A stretch of 64,000 bases of DNA from Hyphomicrobiales bacterium (GCA_900471485.1 UCEU01000023.1:62001-126000); one strand, 5' to 3'. Shown: positions 36,096 through 44,060, counted from the stretch's first letter. The notes: generated by a model from the letters alone, not told the origin. Program-made: numbers and translations.

Positions 36096-38491
36096 GGGCG
36101 TTCAACCCCCAGTGCGTCGGGCGCATCCGGCGCCGGGCGCACCAGGTTGCGCTCCTTCTGCGCGCGCATGCGGATCAGCGCCAGGATCGCCAGACCGGTG
36201 ACGGCGACGACGGCGATCTCGCCAAGGGTGTCGGTGCCGCGGAAATCGACGATGATGACGTTCACGACATTGGCGCCGTGGGCGATGGTCTTCGAATAGG
36301 TGTTGAAGAAATCGCCGAGCGCCGCATTGAACGGCGCCTGCGTCGCCTTCATCAAAAGCAGCGTGAGGCCTGCCCCGCAGGCGAGCGCGACGACACCATC
36401 GAACAGGCGCTGGGCGCGCGGGCGCCGGTCGGTGGGCGACAAGCGCAGCCGGGTCATGACCAATGCCAGAATGACGACCGAGAGCGTCTCCACCATGAAC
36501 TGCGTGAAGGCGAGATCCGGCGCGCCATAGAGCAGGAAGATGATGGCGACGGAAAAGCCCTGGATGCCGAGCGAGACGATCGCCGTCAGCCGGTCGCGGG
36601 CAACGACGACCGCGCCGAGGCCGAGGACGGCGAGCATGAGGATCGCCCATTCATAGAGAGGGACGCCGCGCGGCCACGAGGGCATGGCGGGCATTTCGCC
36701 AAAGAGCCAGAGCGGCAGGATGAGGACGGCGGCGACGGCGATGAAGGTGGCGGTGACATAGATCTCCAGCCGGCCTGGCTGGATGAAGCGGGTGACGCGG
36801 ATGGCGATTTTCACGAGACCCGAGACGGCATGGTCGAAGCCGCGATCGGGGCCGGTTCCGATGATATCGAGAAGCGACGCCATCAGCGCCCGCGCGCGGT
36901 CGAGCATCCTGTAGGCGGCGACGCCGAGGGCGATGGTGAGGAGCGACAGCAGCAGCGGCAGGCCGACATGCGGGACGAGCGAGATGTCGACGGTCGTGGC
37001 GGCACCTGGCGGCACGGCAAGCGCGCCCGTAACGGCCGACGCCATGGGAGAGGAGATGTAGTGGCGGGTGACGCCTGCGAGGATGGCGGTGATGAGGCCA
37101 GACAGCGCGAGGATGACAGGGCCGAGCCAGAGAAGCGGCGGCGCTTCGTGCGGGTGTTTCGGGGTTTCCAGCCGGGCGCCGAAGAACGGCTTGATGGCGA
37201 CGGCGAAGCCGATGGCGAACATCAGGGCGTTGCCGATCACCGCGACGGCGGTGAAGAGGATCGACCAGGGATCGCCCGATGCCAGCGCCGCATAGATCTC
37301 CTCCTTGGCGAGGAAACCGAAGAAGGGCGGCAGGCCGCCCATGGAGAAGGCGGCGGCAAGTGCTGTGATCGCCGTCAGCGGCATGGCGCTCCGCAGTCCG
37401 CCGAGGCGGGTGATATCGCGGGTGCCGGTCTCGTGGTCGATGATCCCCGCCACCATGAAGAGCGCGCCCTTGAACAGCGAATGCGCCACCAGATAGAGCG
37501 TCGCCGCCGCCACCGCATGGGGCGAGCCGAAACCTGTGAGCATCACCAGCAGACCGAGCGAGGCGACGGTGGTATAGGCGAGCTGCAGCTTGAGATCGGT
37601 CTGGCGCAGCGCAAGCAGCGTGCCGACAATGAGCGTCGCGCCGCCGAAGAGCGGCAGCAGCGTTTCCCAGGCCGGCGTGCCGCCCATGGCCGGGTTCAGC
37701 CGCATCAGCAGGTAGACGCCGGCCTTCACCATGGTGGCGGAATGCAGATAGGCGGAAACGGGCGTCGGCGCTTCCATGGCGTTCGGAAGCCAGAAATGGA
37801 ACGGGAACTGCGCCGACTTGGTGAAGGCGCCCGCAAGCACCAGGATGAGGATGGCGAGATAGGTCGGGTTGGCGCGCAGCAGCTCGTCCGAGAGGAGCAG
37901 GCTGGACAGCGAGGTGGCGCCGGTGGCGCTCCAGACGAGCAGCAGCCCCGCCAGAAGCGCCAGCCCGCCGCCGCCGGTGACGACGAGCGCCTGCAGGGCG
38001 GCGCGGCGCGAGGCCTCGCGGGCGTGGTCGAAGCCGATCAGCAGGAAGGAGGTGATCGACGTCAACTCCCAGAAGATGAAGAGCATCAGCAGGCTGTCCG
38101 ACAGCACCAGCCCGAGCATCGATCCCATGAACAGGAAGATGAAGGAGAAGAAGCGGCCGAGATCGGGATGGCCCTTCAGGTAGCCGCCGGCATAGAGCAC
38201 GACCAGCGTGCCGATGCCCGAGATCAGCAGCGCGAAGGTGACGGAGAGGCCGTCGAGCAGAAAGGAGAAGCGGATATCGTAGGCCGGCACCCAGTCATAG
38301 CCGCCGGTCATGACGTTTCCACCGGCCACAGCGGGCAGCAGGCCGAGAAAATGGATGAAGGCGAGCGCCGGGACGAGCGCCAGCAGCCAGGCGGCATTGG
38401 CGCCCATGAGGCGGGTGACGAAGGGAGCGAGGACGGCGCCGAGGAACGGCAGGCAAAGGGCCGCGAATGTCAGAGCCGTAACGGCGGCCAT
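36092..38491 (-). CDS. mrpA: Mrp-type cation/proton antiporter subunit A
   Basis: 799 residues with about 20 membrane helices. The N-terminal two thirds are NuoL-like ([54 protein letters not shown] in pieces, [20 protein letters not shown]). The C-terminal part carries the MrpA-specific region with [19 protein letters not shown] and the NuoJ-like end [19 protein letters not shown]. First gene of the operon, which in Sinorhizobium (as pha) is needed for potassium efflux, alkali tolerance and nodulation. The promoter should lie upstream of 38491. Confidence 0.95.
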   Translation of the reverse strand: MAAVTALTFAALCLPFLGAVLAPFVTRLMGANAAWLLALVPALAFIHFLGLLPAVAGGNVMTGGYDWVPAYDIRFSFLLDGLSVTFALLISGIGTLVVLYAGGYLKGHPDLGRFFSFIFLFMGSMLGLVLSDSLLMLFIFWELTSITSFLLIGFDHAREASRRAALQALVVTGGGGLALLAGLLLVWSATGATSLSSLLLSDELLRANPTYLAILILVLAGAFTKSAQFPFHFWLPNAMEAPTPVSAYLHSATMVKAGVYLLMRLNPAMGGTPAWETLLPLFGGATLIVGTLLALRQTDLKLQLAYTTVASLGLLVMLTGFGSPHAVAAATLYLVAHSLFKGALFMVAGIIDHETGTRDITRLGGLRSAMPLTAITALAAAFSMGGLPPFFGFLAKEEIYAALASGDPWSILFTAVAVIGNALMFAIGFAVAIKPFFGARLETPKHPHEAPPLLWLGPVILALSGLITAILAGVTRHYISSPMASAVTGALAVPPGAATTVDISLVPHVGLPLLLSLLTIALGVAAYRMLDRARALMASLLDIIGTGPDRGFDHAVSGLVKIAIRVTRFIQPGRLEIYVTATFIAVAAVLILPLWLFGEMPAMPSWPRGVPLYEWAILMLAVLGLGAVVVARDRLTAIVSLGIQGFSVAIIFLLYGAPDLAFTQFMVETLSVVILALVMTRLRLSPTDRRPRAQRLFDGVVALACGAGLTLLLMKATQAPFNAALGDFFNTYSKTIAHGANVVNVIIVDFRGTDTLGEIAVVAVTGLAILALIRMRAQKERNLVRPAPDAPDALGVERP

Positions 38492-38570
38492 GTCCCCTCC
38501 TCTGCCCGCGAATCCCCACTCCGACGGCGCCGGAAGCGTGTTTCAGGTTTAAGAGAAGAACGGCAGCGGC

Positions 38571-38849
38571 TCAAGCCTTATGGGACGGCCTGCCTGCCCT
38601 GGCGGGCCTGGACTCACAGAGAACGACCGCCGGAGACGTGGCGAAGGCGCGCCAGACTAGCGCGTGACAGAAGAACAGGGCAAGCAGCAGGGGCCAGACG
38701 GCGGAGCCGAACAGGCCCGCCATGCGTGTCAGCGTCCAGCCGTCACGGTACATCCAGCCTTCGAGGAAGGTCATGACAGCAAAAGCCGATGCCACGGCAC
38801 AATATACTGTAACTATAAATCCCTGCAACATCGTGGCCCCCATTGCCAC
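38571..38849 (-). CDS. Small membrane protein of unknown function
   Basis: About 92 residues starting MAMGATMLQGFIVTVYCAVA. Two hydrophobic segments are seen, about 8-28 and 47-65 (GLFGSAVWPLLLALFFCHALVW), with a short basic C-terminus. It resembles small inner-membrane proteins without assigned function. It lies upstream of mrpA on the same strand with a gap of 79 bases, so it could share the mrp promoter or have its own. Confidence 0.6.
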   Translation of the reverse strand: MAMGATMLQGFIVTVYCAVASAFAVMTFLEGWMYRDGWTLTRMAGLFGSAVWPLLLALFFCHALVWRAFATSPAVVLCESRPARAGRPSHKA

Positions 38850-39044
38850 TTTCCCACTCTAGACTGAAGAATACCGCAATACTTACCGAAGTGTGAACAT
38901 ATCTATTACAAGTAGATCCCAAGGCCGCGCTCCGCCGAAAGGCGTAGCGTCCACAGGCCTTTCCCTTGATCGCGGCGGCCGCCTGCCCCACATTGCCACG
39001 GTGGAAGAAAGCCCTACCCTTTCCTTGCCCCGAAAGGAGACGCC

Positions 39045-39449
39045 ATGACCGAGACGATCGCCAAGGTTGAAAAGAGCGACGAGGAGTGGAAGCAGCTGCT
39101 GACGCCCGAGCAATATCGGGTGACCCGGCAGCACGGCACCGAGCGCGCCTTTACCGGACCCTACTGGGATTCATTCGAGACCGGGCTCTACCGCTGCGTC
39201 TGCTGCAACGCCCCGCTCTTCCGCTCCGACACGAAATTCGACGCGGGCTGCGGCTGGCCGAGCTATTTCGAGGCCGTCTCGCCCGATGCGGTGAAAGAGT
39301 ACAGCGACTCCTCCTACGGGATGATCCGCACCGAAATCCGCTGCGGCGCCTGCGACGCCCATCTCGGCCACGTCTTCCCCGACGGCCCGCCGCCGACAGG
39401 GCTGCGATATTGCATCAACGGGCATGCGATGGTGTTCGAGGCGGGCTGA
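39045..39449 (+). CDS. msrB: Peptide-methionine (R)-S-oxide reductase MsrB
   Basis: 134 residues. It repairs methionine-R-sulfoxide in proteins. Zinc is held by two CxxC pairs ([10 protein letters not shown] and [11 protein letters not shown]); the fold signature [14 protein letters not shown] and the catalytic cysteine C123 in [12 protein letters not shown] are present. The usual Asn-Ser/Ala-x-x after the catalytic RYCIN is NGHAM here, a minor variant. AAAGGAGACGCC precedes the start. It marks the left border of the accessory island. Confidence 0.95.
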   Translation: MTETIAKVEKSDEEWKQLLTPEQYRVTRQHGTERAFTGPYWDSFETGLYRCVCCNAPLFRSDTKFDAGCGWPSYFEAVSPDAVKEYSDSSYGMIRTEIRCGACDAHLGHVFPDGPPPTGLRYCINGHAMVFEAG

Positions 39450-39488
39450 GGGGACGGGTGGGTAAGCGCGAGAAGTCGGTACGGACTC

Positions 39489-39818
39489 CTATCCTGCCCG
39501 CGATCGCAACTGCGCCAGGAGGATTTTCATCGTCTCGCGAGTCACAGTCTGCAGTTCTCGGACGACCCGATCGTAGTCGTCCGAACTAGCGCCCATTTCG
39601 ACGCAGCCCTTCTTGTAGCGGAGGGCATAGTAAGGAACGGACCAAAGCAATTCGATCACCTCTATCGCATCGTCGACACTCAGGTCGTGCGAGGGAAGAT
39701 ACCGGATTTTCTCAAGTGTTCGTTTAGCGTCGGTCGCTCGGAAATCCATGTTCCTAGTGCGGGTGATAAAGCCATCCGCTTCAAATTCTGCAATGAATGC
39801 GTCTTTGCCATATGCCAT
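39489..39818 (-). CDS. Hypothetical protein at the edge of the immunity island
   Basis: 109 residues, MAYGKDAFIAEFEADGFITR at the start, mainly helical and acidic (DLSVDDAIEVIELLWSVPYY, DYDRVVRELQTVTRETMKIL). No signal peptide or membrane span. It is less GC-rich than msrB, and a decayed copy of the island repeat lies upstream (39911-39940). Size and acidity resemble immunity proteins, but I do not recognise a family. Confidence 0.6.
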   Translation of the reverse strand: MAYGKDAFIAEFEADGFITRTRNMDFRATDAKRTLEKIRYLPSHDLSVDDAIEVIELLWSVPYYALRYKKGCVEMGASSDDYDRVVRELQTVTRETMKILLAQLRSRAG

Positions 39819-39910
39819 GCATGATCACATGTTCGAGCGCGGGTTTATTAATGATAGTAATTGGGAGGAATACGCGCAACCAGAGATTTTGAATTCGAGC
39901 CTACTCCGAC

Positions 39911-39940
39911 ATGGGCAGATAGCGGCTTTGCGCCGATAGG
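39911..39940 (+). repeat. Island repeat, decayed copy
   Basis: ATGGGCAGATAGCGG then CTTTGCGCCGATAGG matches parts of the repeat seen at 42587 and 43414 (ATGGGC...GCGG, TTTGCGCCGAT). The stems are not preserved. Confidence 0.5.
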
Positions 39941-40010
39941 AGAGATTGAAGGCATCCAAACTTCAGAATATTGACGAGGCAAAGCCTTTGAATAGCCGTT
40001 GGAAGATGAG

Positions 40011-40298
40011 ATGCCCCGATACGACTTCAATCACGTGGAGCGCATGGCAAAGAAGTATATCGATGATGGCAATTTTTCTGATGCCATCAAGATTTACCTG
40101 TTCGTGTCGGATGGCGACGCCTCACTCGACGGCGGCTATCTCGCAGAGCGGCTTGGTATTTGCTACGAACAACTAGGCGACCTCCACGCCGCGAAATACT
40201 GGTACGGACGAGCGGTGGAGGAAAATCCGGCGGTAAGGCTTGAAGCAGCACAAGCCTACGAACGCCTTAGCAATGTCGGCATCGACCATCTATTGTGA
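40011..40298 (+). CDS. Small TPR-like protein, putative immunity protein
   Basis: 95 residues from MPRYDFNHVERMAKKYIDDG; an upstream in-frame ATG at 39999 adds four residues. It contains two helix pairs of tetratricopeptide type: GNFSDAIKIYLFVSD and YLAERLGICYEQLGDLHAAKYWYGRAVEENP in pieces. Sel1/TPR-like proteins of this size are frequent in immunity loci. Its TGA stop is the first codon of the island repeat at 40296, and a convergent gene ends in the same repeat. Confidence 0.65.
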   Translation: MPRYDFNHVERMAKKYIDDGNFSDAIKIYLFVSDGDASLDGGYLAERLGICYEQLGDLHAAKYWYGRAVEENPAVRLEAAQAYERLSNVGIDHLL

Positions 40299-40360
40299 GT
40301 CTGCTTCGGGTCGACAGCGGTCATCAACGGAAGGGCGGTTCGGCGCCAATAGCGTTCACG
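40296..40360 (+). repeat. Island repeat, copy A
   Basis: Begins TGAGTCTGCTTCGGGTCG with AGCGGTCAT, later GGCGCCAATAGCG. It shares its left end with the TGA of the TPR-like gene, and its right end contains the stop (TCA on the plus strand, 40356-40358) of the convergent DUF5071 gene. Confidence 0.7.
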
Positions 40361-40733
40361 GTCGCAATGTTTGCAGGATATCTTCAACCAATTCGGCAAC
40401 GCCTTCGCGGAGTTGGTCAGTTGTGGGCGTCGTTGCAATGCGTTCCAAATCGCCACGAAGTTCGGCAGCGTCATTTGGCGAAAGACGACAGACAACCAAC
40501 GAAAGCACAAAGTATTGGTGCATTGCGTCGTCCCCGCGCAATACCTTACGCAGCGCGGGAATTGCACAGCTTCCCGTAGAAACCAGGAGATCAGAGACTG
40601 GCCTCGCTATCGGCCAGTTTCCATCTGCGATCCAAGCGACAAGGTCGTCAAGAAGTGCAGCACCTTCGGGAAATCGCATCGCCGCGAGCCCCGCTACCGC
40701 ATCAAGATCAAATTTGTCTTTAGGCAATCGCAT
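40356..40733 (-). CDS. DUF5071 family protein, putative immunity protein
   Basis: Start at MRLPKDKFDLDAVAGLAAMR (40733); about 125 residues. DUF5071 marks are LPKDKFD at the start, LLDDLVAWIADGNWPIARPV and IPALRKVLRGDDAMHQYFVLS. The fold is helical, HEAT-like, related to proteins listed among polymorphic-toxin immunity families. No toxin gene is nearby. It runs opposite to its neighbours, with island repeats at both ends. Confidence 0.78.
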   Translation of the reverse strand: MRLPKDKFDLDAVAGLAAMRFPEGAALLDDLVAWIADGNWPIARPVSDLLVSTGSCAIPALRKVLRGDDAMHQYFVLSLVVCRLSPNDAAELRGDLERIATTPTTDQLREGVAELVEDILQTLRP

Positions 40734-40799
40734 AGTGTCTCCGCCGCAGCTGACCGATCCTGACATGACTTAACAACCGGTTTGAAGCAAAGCATCGGC

Positions 40800-40846
40800 G
40801 TCTGCAACGGGTCGCTGCAGTCTTCTGCTTTGTGCCAGAAGCGGAC
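40800..40846 (+). repeat. Island repeat, copy B
   Basis: GTCTGCAACGGGTCGCTGCAGTC followed by TTCTGCTTTGTGCCAGAAGCGGAC, shown here in two parts. The second half folds as CTGCTT...AAGCGG with an eight-base loop. It lies between the starts of the divergent DUF5071 gene and the gene at 40921. Confidence 0.75.
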
Positions 40847-40920
40847 TTGACTAAATTCGACAGGTCTATTGATTATCCTGCACGTTGGCTGGAGTTGAAT
40901 GATGCCGAGGCGTCTAGTGA

Positions 40921-41199
40921 ATGGGTAAGTTTAAATCGAAGAGCCGCGTCGAAATAAGATGGAGTGATGCGATCGCTGAAAAGATCGTAGTCCCCGGACG
41001 CCACGTGCAACCAGCAAAATTTCCGGCGCACGTTTATTCTTCAGACGAGACGTGGAGTGTGGTGCTCGAATTCGATGAGCCTACCAACGGTACGGCGTGC
41101 TTTCTAGCTCCGTCTGCACCCCATCATCTGCTGAAGTCGGGCGTTACCTTCCAGATGTTTGCAGGTCCAACCCTGACAGCGACCGTATCAGTCTTATAG
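40921..41199 (+). CDS. Hypothetical small beta-rich protein of the immunity island
   Basis: 92 residues, MGKFKSKSRVEIRWSDAIAE; mostly strands (PAHVYSSDETWSVVLEFDEP, GVTFQMFAGPTLTATVSVL). The layout, with a basic N-terminus then an elongation-factor-like small beta barrel, recalls small immunity-type proteins found singly in rhizobial islands, but I cannot name the family. Codon use is less GC-biased than in the flanking chromosome. A half copy of the repeat starts directly after its TAG. Confidence 0.6.
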   Translation: MGKFKSKSRVEIRWSDAIAEKIVVPGRHVQPAKFPAHVYSSDETWSVVLEFDEPTNGTACFLAPSAPHHLLKSGVTFQMFAGPTLTATVSVL

Positions 41200-41222
41200 G
41201 AAGCCGTGCGCCGTTTGCAGTC
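41200..41222 (+). repeat. Island repeat, right-half remnant
   Basis: GAAGCCGTGCGCCGTTTGCAGTC begins one base after a TAG stop and matches the right half of the repeat (CCGTTTTGCGCCGATTGCGGTC in the 43414 copy, given in outline). The left half is missing. Confidence 0.45.
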
Positions 41223-41274
41223 GGCAGTGTCCATACGTATAGGTTGGATAATAATCGCCTTGGCGGGGTAATGA

Positions 41275-41787
41275 ATGCTCGCGAAAATCCGACATCGATT
41301 TAATGAAATGGCGGCTGAAATCGTGGCAAGGAGCGCCGGACTTGTCACTCCCACCATCCCGGAAGGCTTGGTCGATTGGCTCGCCGGAGCGAGCTTCTAC
41401 AACGGCTATTTCTTAGGCCCGCGCAATCCACCGGCCTCCATAGATAAGCAGATCGGCGACGCAACTAAAGATTTAGATGACTTCTCGGCAGAAATGCGCC
41501 TGAACAAAATCCACCTGGAGGATGACCTAGCGGATGATCATCCTCCTCAAGATATCGTTCTCATCTATTTTGCGGCCTGCGATTACTTCGCCCGATATTT
41601 GGTGAAAAACCGCATAACAAATCCTATGCTGCTCTGGTATTCAACGGACGCTTTCGATCCCGAAGCCGAGTTCCCGACCCACACTATGAGCTTCGGATTC
41701 CCCCGATCCCAGAGCGATTACTACACTCTGGATGTTTCTCAATATCCGCGAGCGTATATCGGCACAAAGCTCACGCTTTCATTCTAA
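41275..41787 (+). CDS. Hypothetical protein of the immunity island (170 aa)
   Basis: 170 residues, MLAKIRHRFNEMAAEIVARS; mixed alpha/beta, acidic in the middle (AEMRLNKIHLEDDLADDHPPQ), with a hydrophobic stretch IVLIYFAACDYFARYLVKN and C-terminal FPRSQSDYYTLDVSQYPRAY. Soluble, no signal peptide. I do not recognise a family. Its TAA stop is the first codon of repeat copy C. Confidence 0.65.
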   Translation: MLAKIRHRFNEMAAEIVARSAGLVTPTIPEGLVDWLAGASFYNGYFLGPRNPPASIDKQIGDATKDLDDFSAEMRLNKIHLEDDLADDHPPQDIVLIYFAACDYFARYLVKNRITNPMLLWYSTDAFDPEAEFPTHTMSFGFPRSQSDYYTLDVSQYPRAYIGTKLTLSF

Positions 41788-41844
41788 CCGCATGCCCGCT
41801 TCGGGCCGACCGCGGTCTCCCGCTTCGCGCCAATTGCGGTCACT
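41785..41844 (+). repeat. Island repeat, copy C (long form)
   Basis: Starts TAACCGCATGCCCGCTTCGG at the stop of the preceding gene, continues GGCCGACCGCGGTC, then CCGCTTCGCGCCAATTGCGGTC in outline. Both half-elements are present and each can form a short hairpin. Confidence 0.8.
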
Positions 41845-41868
41845 GCGTTCAGCGTTTAACATGCTTGT

Positions 41869-42159
41869 ATGTCGTTCGCCCGAAAACTCATTCTACACTC
41901 GCCGGTATCGGATGAAGCTCTCCTAGAGGGCTTCATCGAGCAGTGTCTCGCTGATAGCGTCTCGTTGCTGGCAATCTACGGCCCCGGCTCGAACCTTCTG
42001 GAGGATAAGGTCGACTGGCTAGTGATTGGAGACGGCTCACGACCTGACCGATTTCTTTGTACCACATCGCATCCCAACGAGCCGTTGGATGAAGTGCTTG
42101 CCATGACAAACGCTTGGGAAGCGGACCAAGGTGGGGCTGTGGAACACGTTCGTCTTTAG
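41869..42159 (+). CDS. Hypothetical small protein of the immunity island (96 aa)
   Basis: 96 residues, MSFARKLILHSPVSDEALLE; alternating helix and strand: GFIEQCLADSVSLLAIYGPG, VDWLVIGDGSRPDRFLCTTSHP, LDEVLAMTNAWE. The layout (sensor-like small alpha/beta domain with a conserved-looking GDGSRPDRF-C-TTSH segment) resembles small uncharacterised proteins found singly in proteobacterial accessory islands. The TAG stop is the first codon of repeat copy D. Confidence 0.65.
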   Translation: MSFARKLILHSPVSDEALLEGFIEQCLADSVSLLAIYGPGSNLLEDKVDWLVIGDGSRPDRFLCTTSHPNEPLDEVLAMTNAWEADQGGAVEHVRL

Positions 42160-42206
42160 TCCGCAATGGGCCGACTGTGGTCTTCCGCTTCGTGCCAGAA
42201 GCGGAC
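42157..42206 (+). repeat. Island repeat, copy D (best-preserved)
   Basis: TAGTCCGCAATGGGCCGACT, then GTGGTCTTCCGCTTCG and TGCCAGAAGCGGAC. Terminal GTCCGC/GCGGAC are inverted repeats. The right half forms a perfect CCGCTT/AAGCGG stem with loop CGTGCCAG. The first three bases are the stop codon of the gene ending at 42159. Confidence 0.82.
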
Positions 42207-42262
42207 CTTGAACGTTACTCAAAATTTGTATTTGTTTAAACGGTTCGACAGGAGGAGCCGGG

Positions 42263-42589
42263 TTGTCAATCGTGTATTCAGCCGAAGCAGATGCAATTCT
42301 CTCAACGGGTGTCTGGCTTGGACCTGACCATCGCAACTGGGCCTTGACCAAGGAGCAGGCTCTCGACGCCATTGGCCTACTTTGTGACGCGAAATATATT
42401 GTTCTAGGCGGTGATGTCCTCAACGGGCCCGACAAGAACTTCAGCCACACCTATGACAACTGGTACTTTGAACCCTCGTCGCCTTCGGCTCCCAACGATT
42501 TGTCATCCAGTGCGCTAAAAGCATCCTCTTACATCGGCGATTATCCAGTTAAGGATGCCTATTTCGCGCTTGTGCCTAGTTCAGCATGA
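42263..42589 (+). CDS. Imm40-like immunity protein
   Basis: 108 residues, MSIVYSAEADAILSTGVWLG. The Imm40 pattern is visible as GPDHRNWALTKEQALDAI and IVLGGDVLNGPDKNFSHTYDNWY, then a serine-rich loop and ASSYIGDYPVKDAYFALVP. Imm40 proteins neutralise toxins of polymorphic toxin systems. No cognate toxin is in the window. GGAGGAG lies before the start. The TGA stop is the first codon of repeat copy E. Confidence 0.68.
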   Translation: MSIVYSAEADAILSTGVWLGPDHRNWALTKEQALDAIGLLCDAKYIVLGGDVLNGPDKNFSHTYDNWYFEPSSPSAPNDLSSSALKASSYIGDYPVKDAYFALVPSSA

Positions 42590-42640
42590 CCGCTTAGGGC
42601 CGGCAGCGGTCATAGCCAATGGGCCGCTTTGCGCCGGTCG
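42587..42640 (+). repeat. Island repeat, copy E
   Basis: TGACCGCTTAGGGCCGGC then AGCGGTCAT: GACCGCT and AGCGGTC form a 7-bp stem. Next comes AATGGGCCGCTTTGCGCCGGTC in outline. The TGA ends the Imm40-like gene, while TTA at 42594-42596 is the TAA stop of the convergent Imm32-like gene. Confidence 0.8.
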
Positions 42641-42869
42641 TGCGCATGTACCGGAACGTCGAACGTGGATTACACAATTCGTAGCGGTCGCCGCCCTGAA
42701 GCACCTCCGTTAGCTCCTTGCCAGACCAACCGGGCGTCATCAGATGCAAGTGATCACGCCGCTTACGCAGCTTCGAAAGCTGATCGATCAGGAACTCAAG
42801 CCCTTCTTCGTCGAAGCAGATGGCGACCTCGCCATTATCTGACTTTTCCTTCTCGACCGTCAGCAACAT
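42594..42869 (-). CDS. Imm32-like immunity protein
   Basis: 91 residues, MLLTVEKEKSDNGEVAICFD. Imm32 pattern: VAICFDEEGLEFLIDQLSKLRK followed by HLHLMTPGWSGKELTEVLQGG, shown in part. The last 15 residues (including GYDRCRP) are encoded by repeat copy E, so the original C-terminus may have been replaced. Likely a cytosolic antidote; no toxin partner here. Confidence 0.72.
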   Translation of the reverse strand: MLLTVEKEKSDNGEVAICFDEEGLEFLIDQLSKLRKRRDHLHLMTPGWSGKELTEVLQGGDRYELCNPRSTFRYMRTTGAKRPIGYDRCRP

Positions 42870-43092
42870 GTCCGCATCCCCCTGATATACTCTTCCTCAA
42901 CTATCCGGTCCGAGAGAACCATGTCGAGCAACTTGATGGAAGACCACTTTGGGCAAAAAGCCGTCATGGACGCGACGATGTTTTCTCTCAAGCGTTAGTT
43001 TGGTACCACTTCCGAAACTTGATTTGGCCGGGGACTTCAATGGTATTTCCTGAAGAGCAGCTTTGGATCGAGATAATGACGGCTGGAGCCGC

Positions 43093-43389
43093 ATGTCGTT
43101 TAGTCAACGGAACCTTTGGGCGGCGATCAAGCGACCACCAGAACGATGGGAACTGAACGGGTACGGGCCATGTTGGGTGGTCGCAATCCTCGGCGAAACC
43201 GTGATCTACTACAATCACTTCGAACATGGATTCAATTGCTCGCCATGGTCACAATTCGGGGCTATCGAACAGTTTCATTCTCTTCAGTCCTCGCTGGGAG
43301 ATGCAGTTCAAGCCCAGCTAAATCTCATAACGACTGGCTATGATAGTGGCCCCAGGGAGAGCGGGCCGACGGCAGGTGAGTACCCATAG
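43093..43389 (+). CDS. Hypothetical protein, putative immunity protein (98 aa)
   Basis: Start taken at MSFSQRNLWAAIKRPPERW (43093); an in-frame ATG at 43063 adds ten residues. The core WELNGYGPCWVVAILGETVI, YYNHFEHGFNCSPWSQFGAI and QSSLGDAVQAQLNLI is rich in aromatic residues and acid, like small immunity proteins found singly beside toxins. Family not named. The 223 bases upstream, back to the Imm32 start, hold no recognisable gene apart from a 25-codon frame. Confidence 0.62.
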   Translation: MSFSQRNLWAAIKRPPERWELNGYGPCWVVAILGETVIYYNHFEHGFNCSPWSQFGAIEQFHSLQSSLGDAVQAQLNLITTGYDSGPRESGPTAGEYP

Positions 43390-43413
43390 CGTCGTCTGGA
43401 GTTAGCGTTGCGA

Positions 43414-43464
43414 TGACCGCATGGGGCCGGAGGGAAATTTCCGTTTTGCGCCGATTGCGGTCAT
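43414..43464 (+). repeat. Island repeat, copy F
   Basis: TGACCGCATGGGGCCGGAGG, then TTCCGTTTTGCGCC and GATTGCGGTCAT. Here the left TGACCGC and the right GCGGTCA are inverted repeats spanning the element. It begins 24 bases after the stop of the upstream gene, the only intact copy not starting at a stop codon of a plus-strand neighbour. Confidence 0.75.
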
Positions 43465-43588
43465 AGACGAGTGCAGTGGCTTTATATCGCCGAAGGCGAG
43501 AAGCCTCCGCGCAAACCACATCAGGTGATGCTGCAAGAAAAGCTATGCAGTTGCTTTACCGGATTATGGGCTCAGAGCTTGTCACTGC

Positions 43589-43984
43589 TCATAAGCTGAG
43601 ACGGCTTTCGGATATCGTAATGAAAGGAAGCGTTGGGGTTAGTATTTCGATCACATCATCCAATAAAATGATCACAATATGATGGACTTCGAGATCGTCG
43701 TTTTTACCTAAACCTTGCTCCCTAAACCAGTGAACGAACTCGGATTCTGTTCCGCAGTAGAACGTTTTGCCAATCTGGCCAGATGACGCCAGATCGGAAA
43801 GAAGCGCGAGAGCGTCACCCTCGTCGATTTTTCGGTAGGCATAGTATGAATGGAACCTGACATCGATAGCTGCAGTTCCGTTGCATAGTGCCAAGCTCAA
43901 CACACCGCCCTTGTCGGACAGTTCATTCAGATCGAAAAGCTCATTTGGTGTTTGGTCGAGTAAAATTGGTTTATAGCGTGTCAT
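43589..43984 (-). CDS. Hypothetical protein of the immunity island (131 aa)
   Basis: 131 residues, MTRYKPILLDQTPNELFDLN; mixed alpha/beta, acidic (EGDALALLSDLASSGQIGKT, FVHWFREQGLGKNDDLEVHH, IVIILLDDVIEIL). Cytosolic, no motifs recognised. It runs opposite to most island genes and is flanked by repeat copies F and G. The 124 bases between copy F and its stop hold only a short frame of doubtful reality. Confidence 0.62.
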   Translation of the reverse strand: MTRYKPILLDQTPNELFDLNELSDKGGVLSLALCNGTAAIDVRFHSYYAYRKIDEGDALALLSDLASSGQIGKTFYCGTESEFVHWFREQGLGKNDDLEVHHIVIILLDDVIEILTPTLPFITISESRLSL

Positions 43985-44032
43985 ATGCGAGACATTCCGA
44001 GATCAAGAGTGCGGAACAAGTAACTAGCATAC

Positions 44033-44060
44033 TCTGCAATGGGCCGACTGCGGACGTTGA
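44033..44060 (+). repeat. Island repeat, copy G (left half)
   Basis: TCTGCAATGGGCCGACTGCGG then ACGTTGA matches the left half of copy D almost exactly (GCAATGGGCCGACTG). It is the rightmost copy and marks the island border before the GNAT gene. Confidence 0.65.

Noticed and set aside
36278..38776. 832-codon frame antisense to mrpA (and similar long antisense frames over terminase, PBP1A, oligopeptidase B and gcd)
   Set aside because: These are GC-bias artefacts opposite strongly supported genes; their products are Arg/His/Asp-rich without domains.
42921..42998. 25-codon frame MSSNLMEDHFGQKAVMDATM...
   Set aside because: Too short and unsupported by any family; mentioned only as a possible remnant.
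43476..43682. Plus-strand frame overlapping the 43589 gene
   Set aside because: No ribosome-binding site, overlaps a better minus-strand gene, and composition is not protein-like.
39489..44060. Classical integron
   Set aside because: No integrase gene, and the repeats lack the GTTRRRY-type core of attC sites; only the cassette-like layout is shared.
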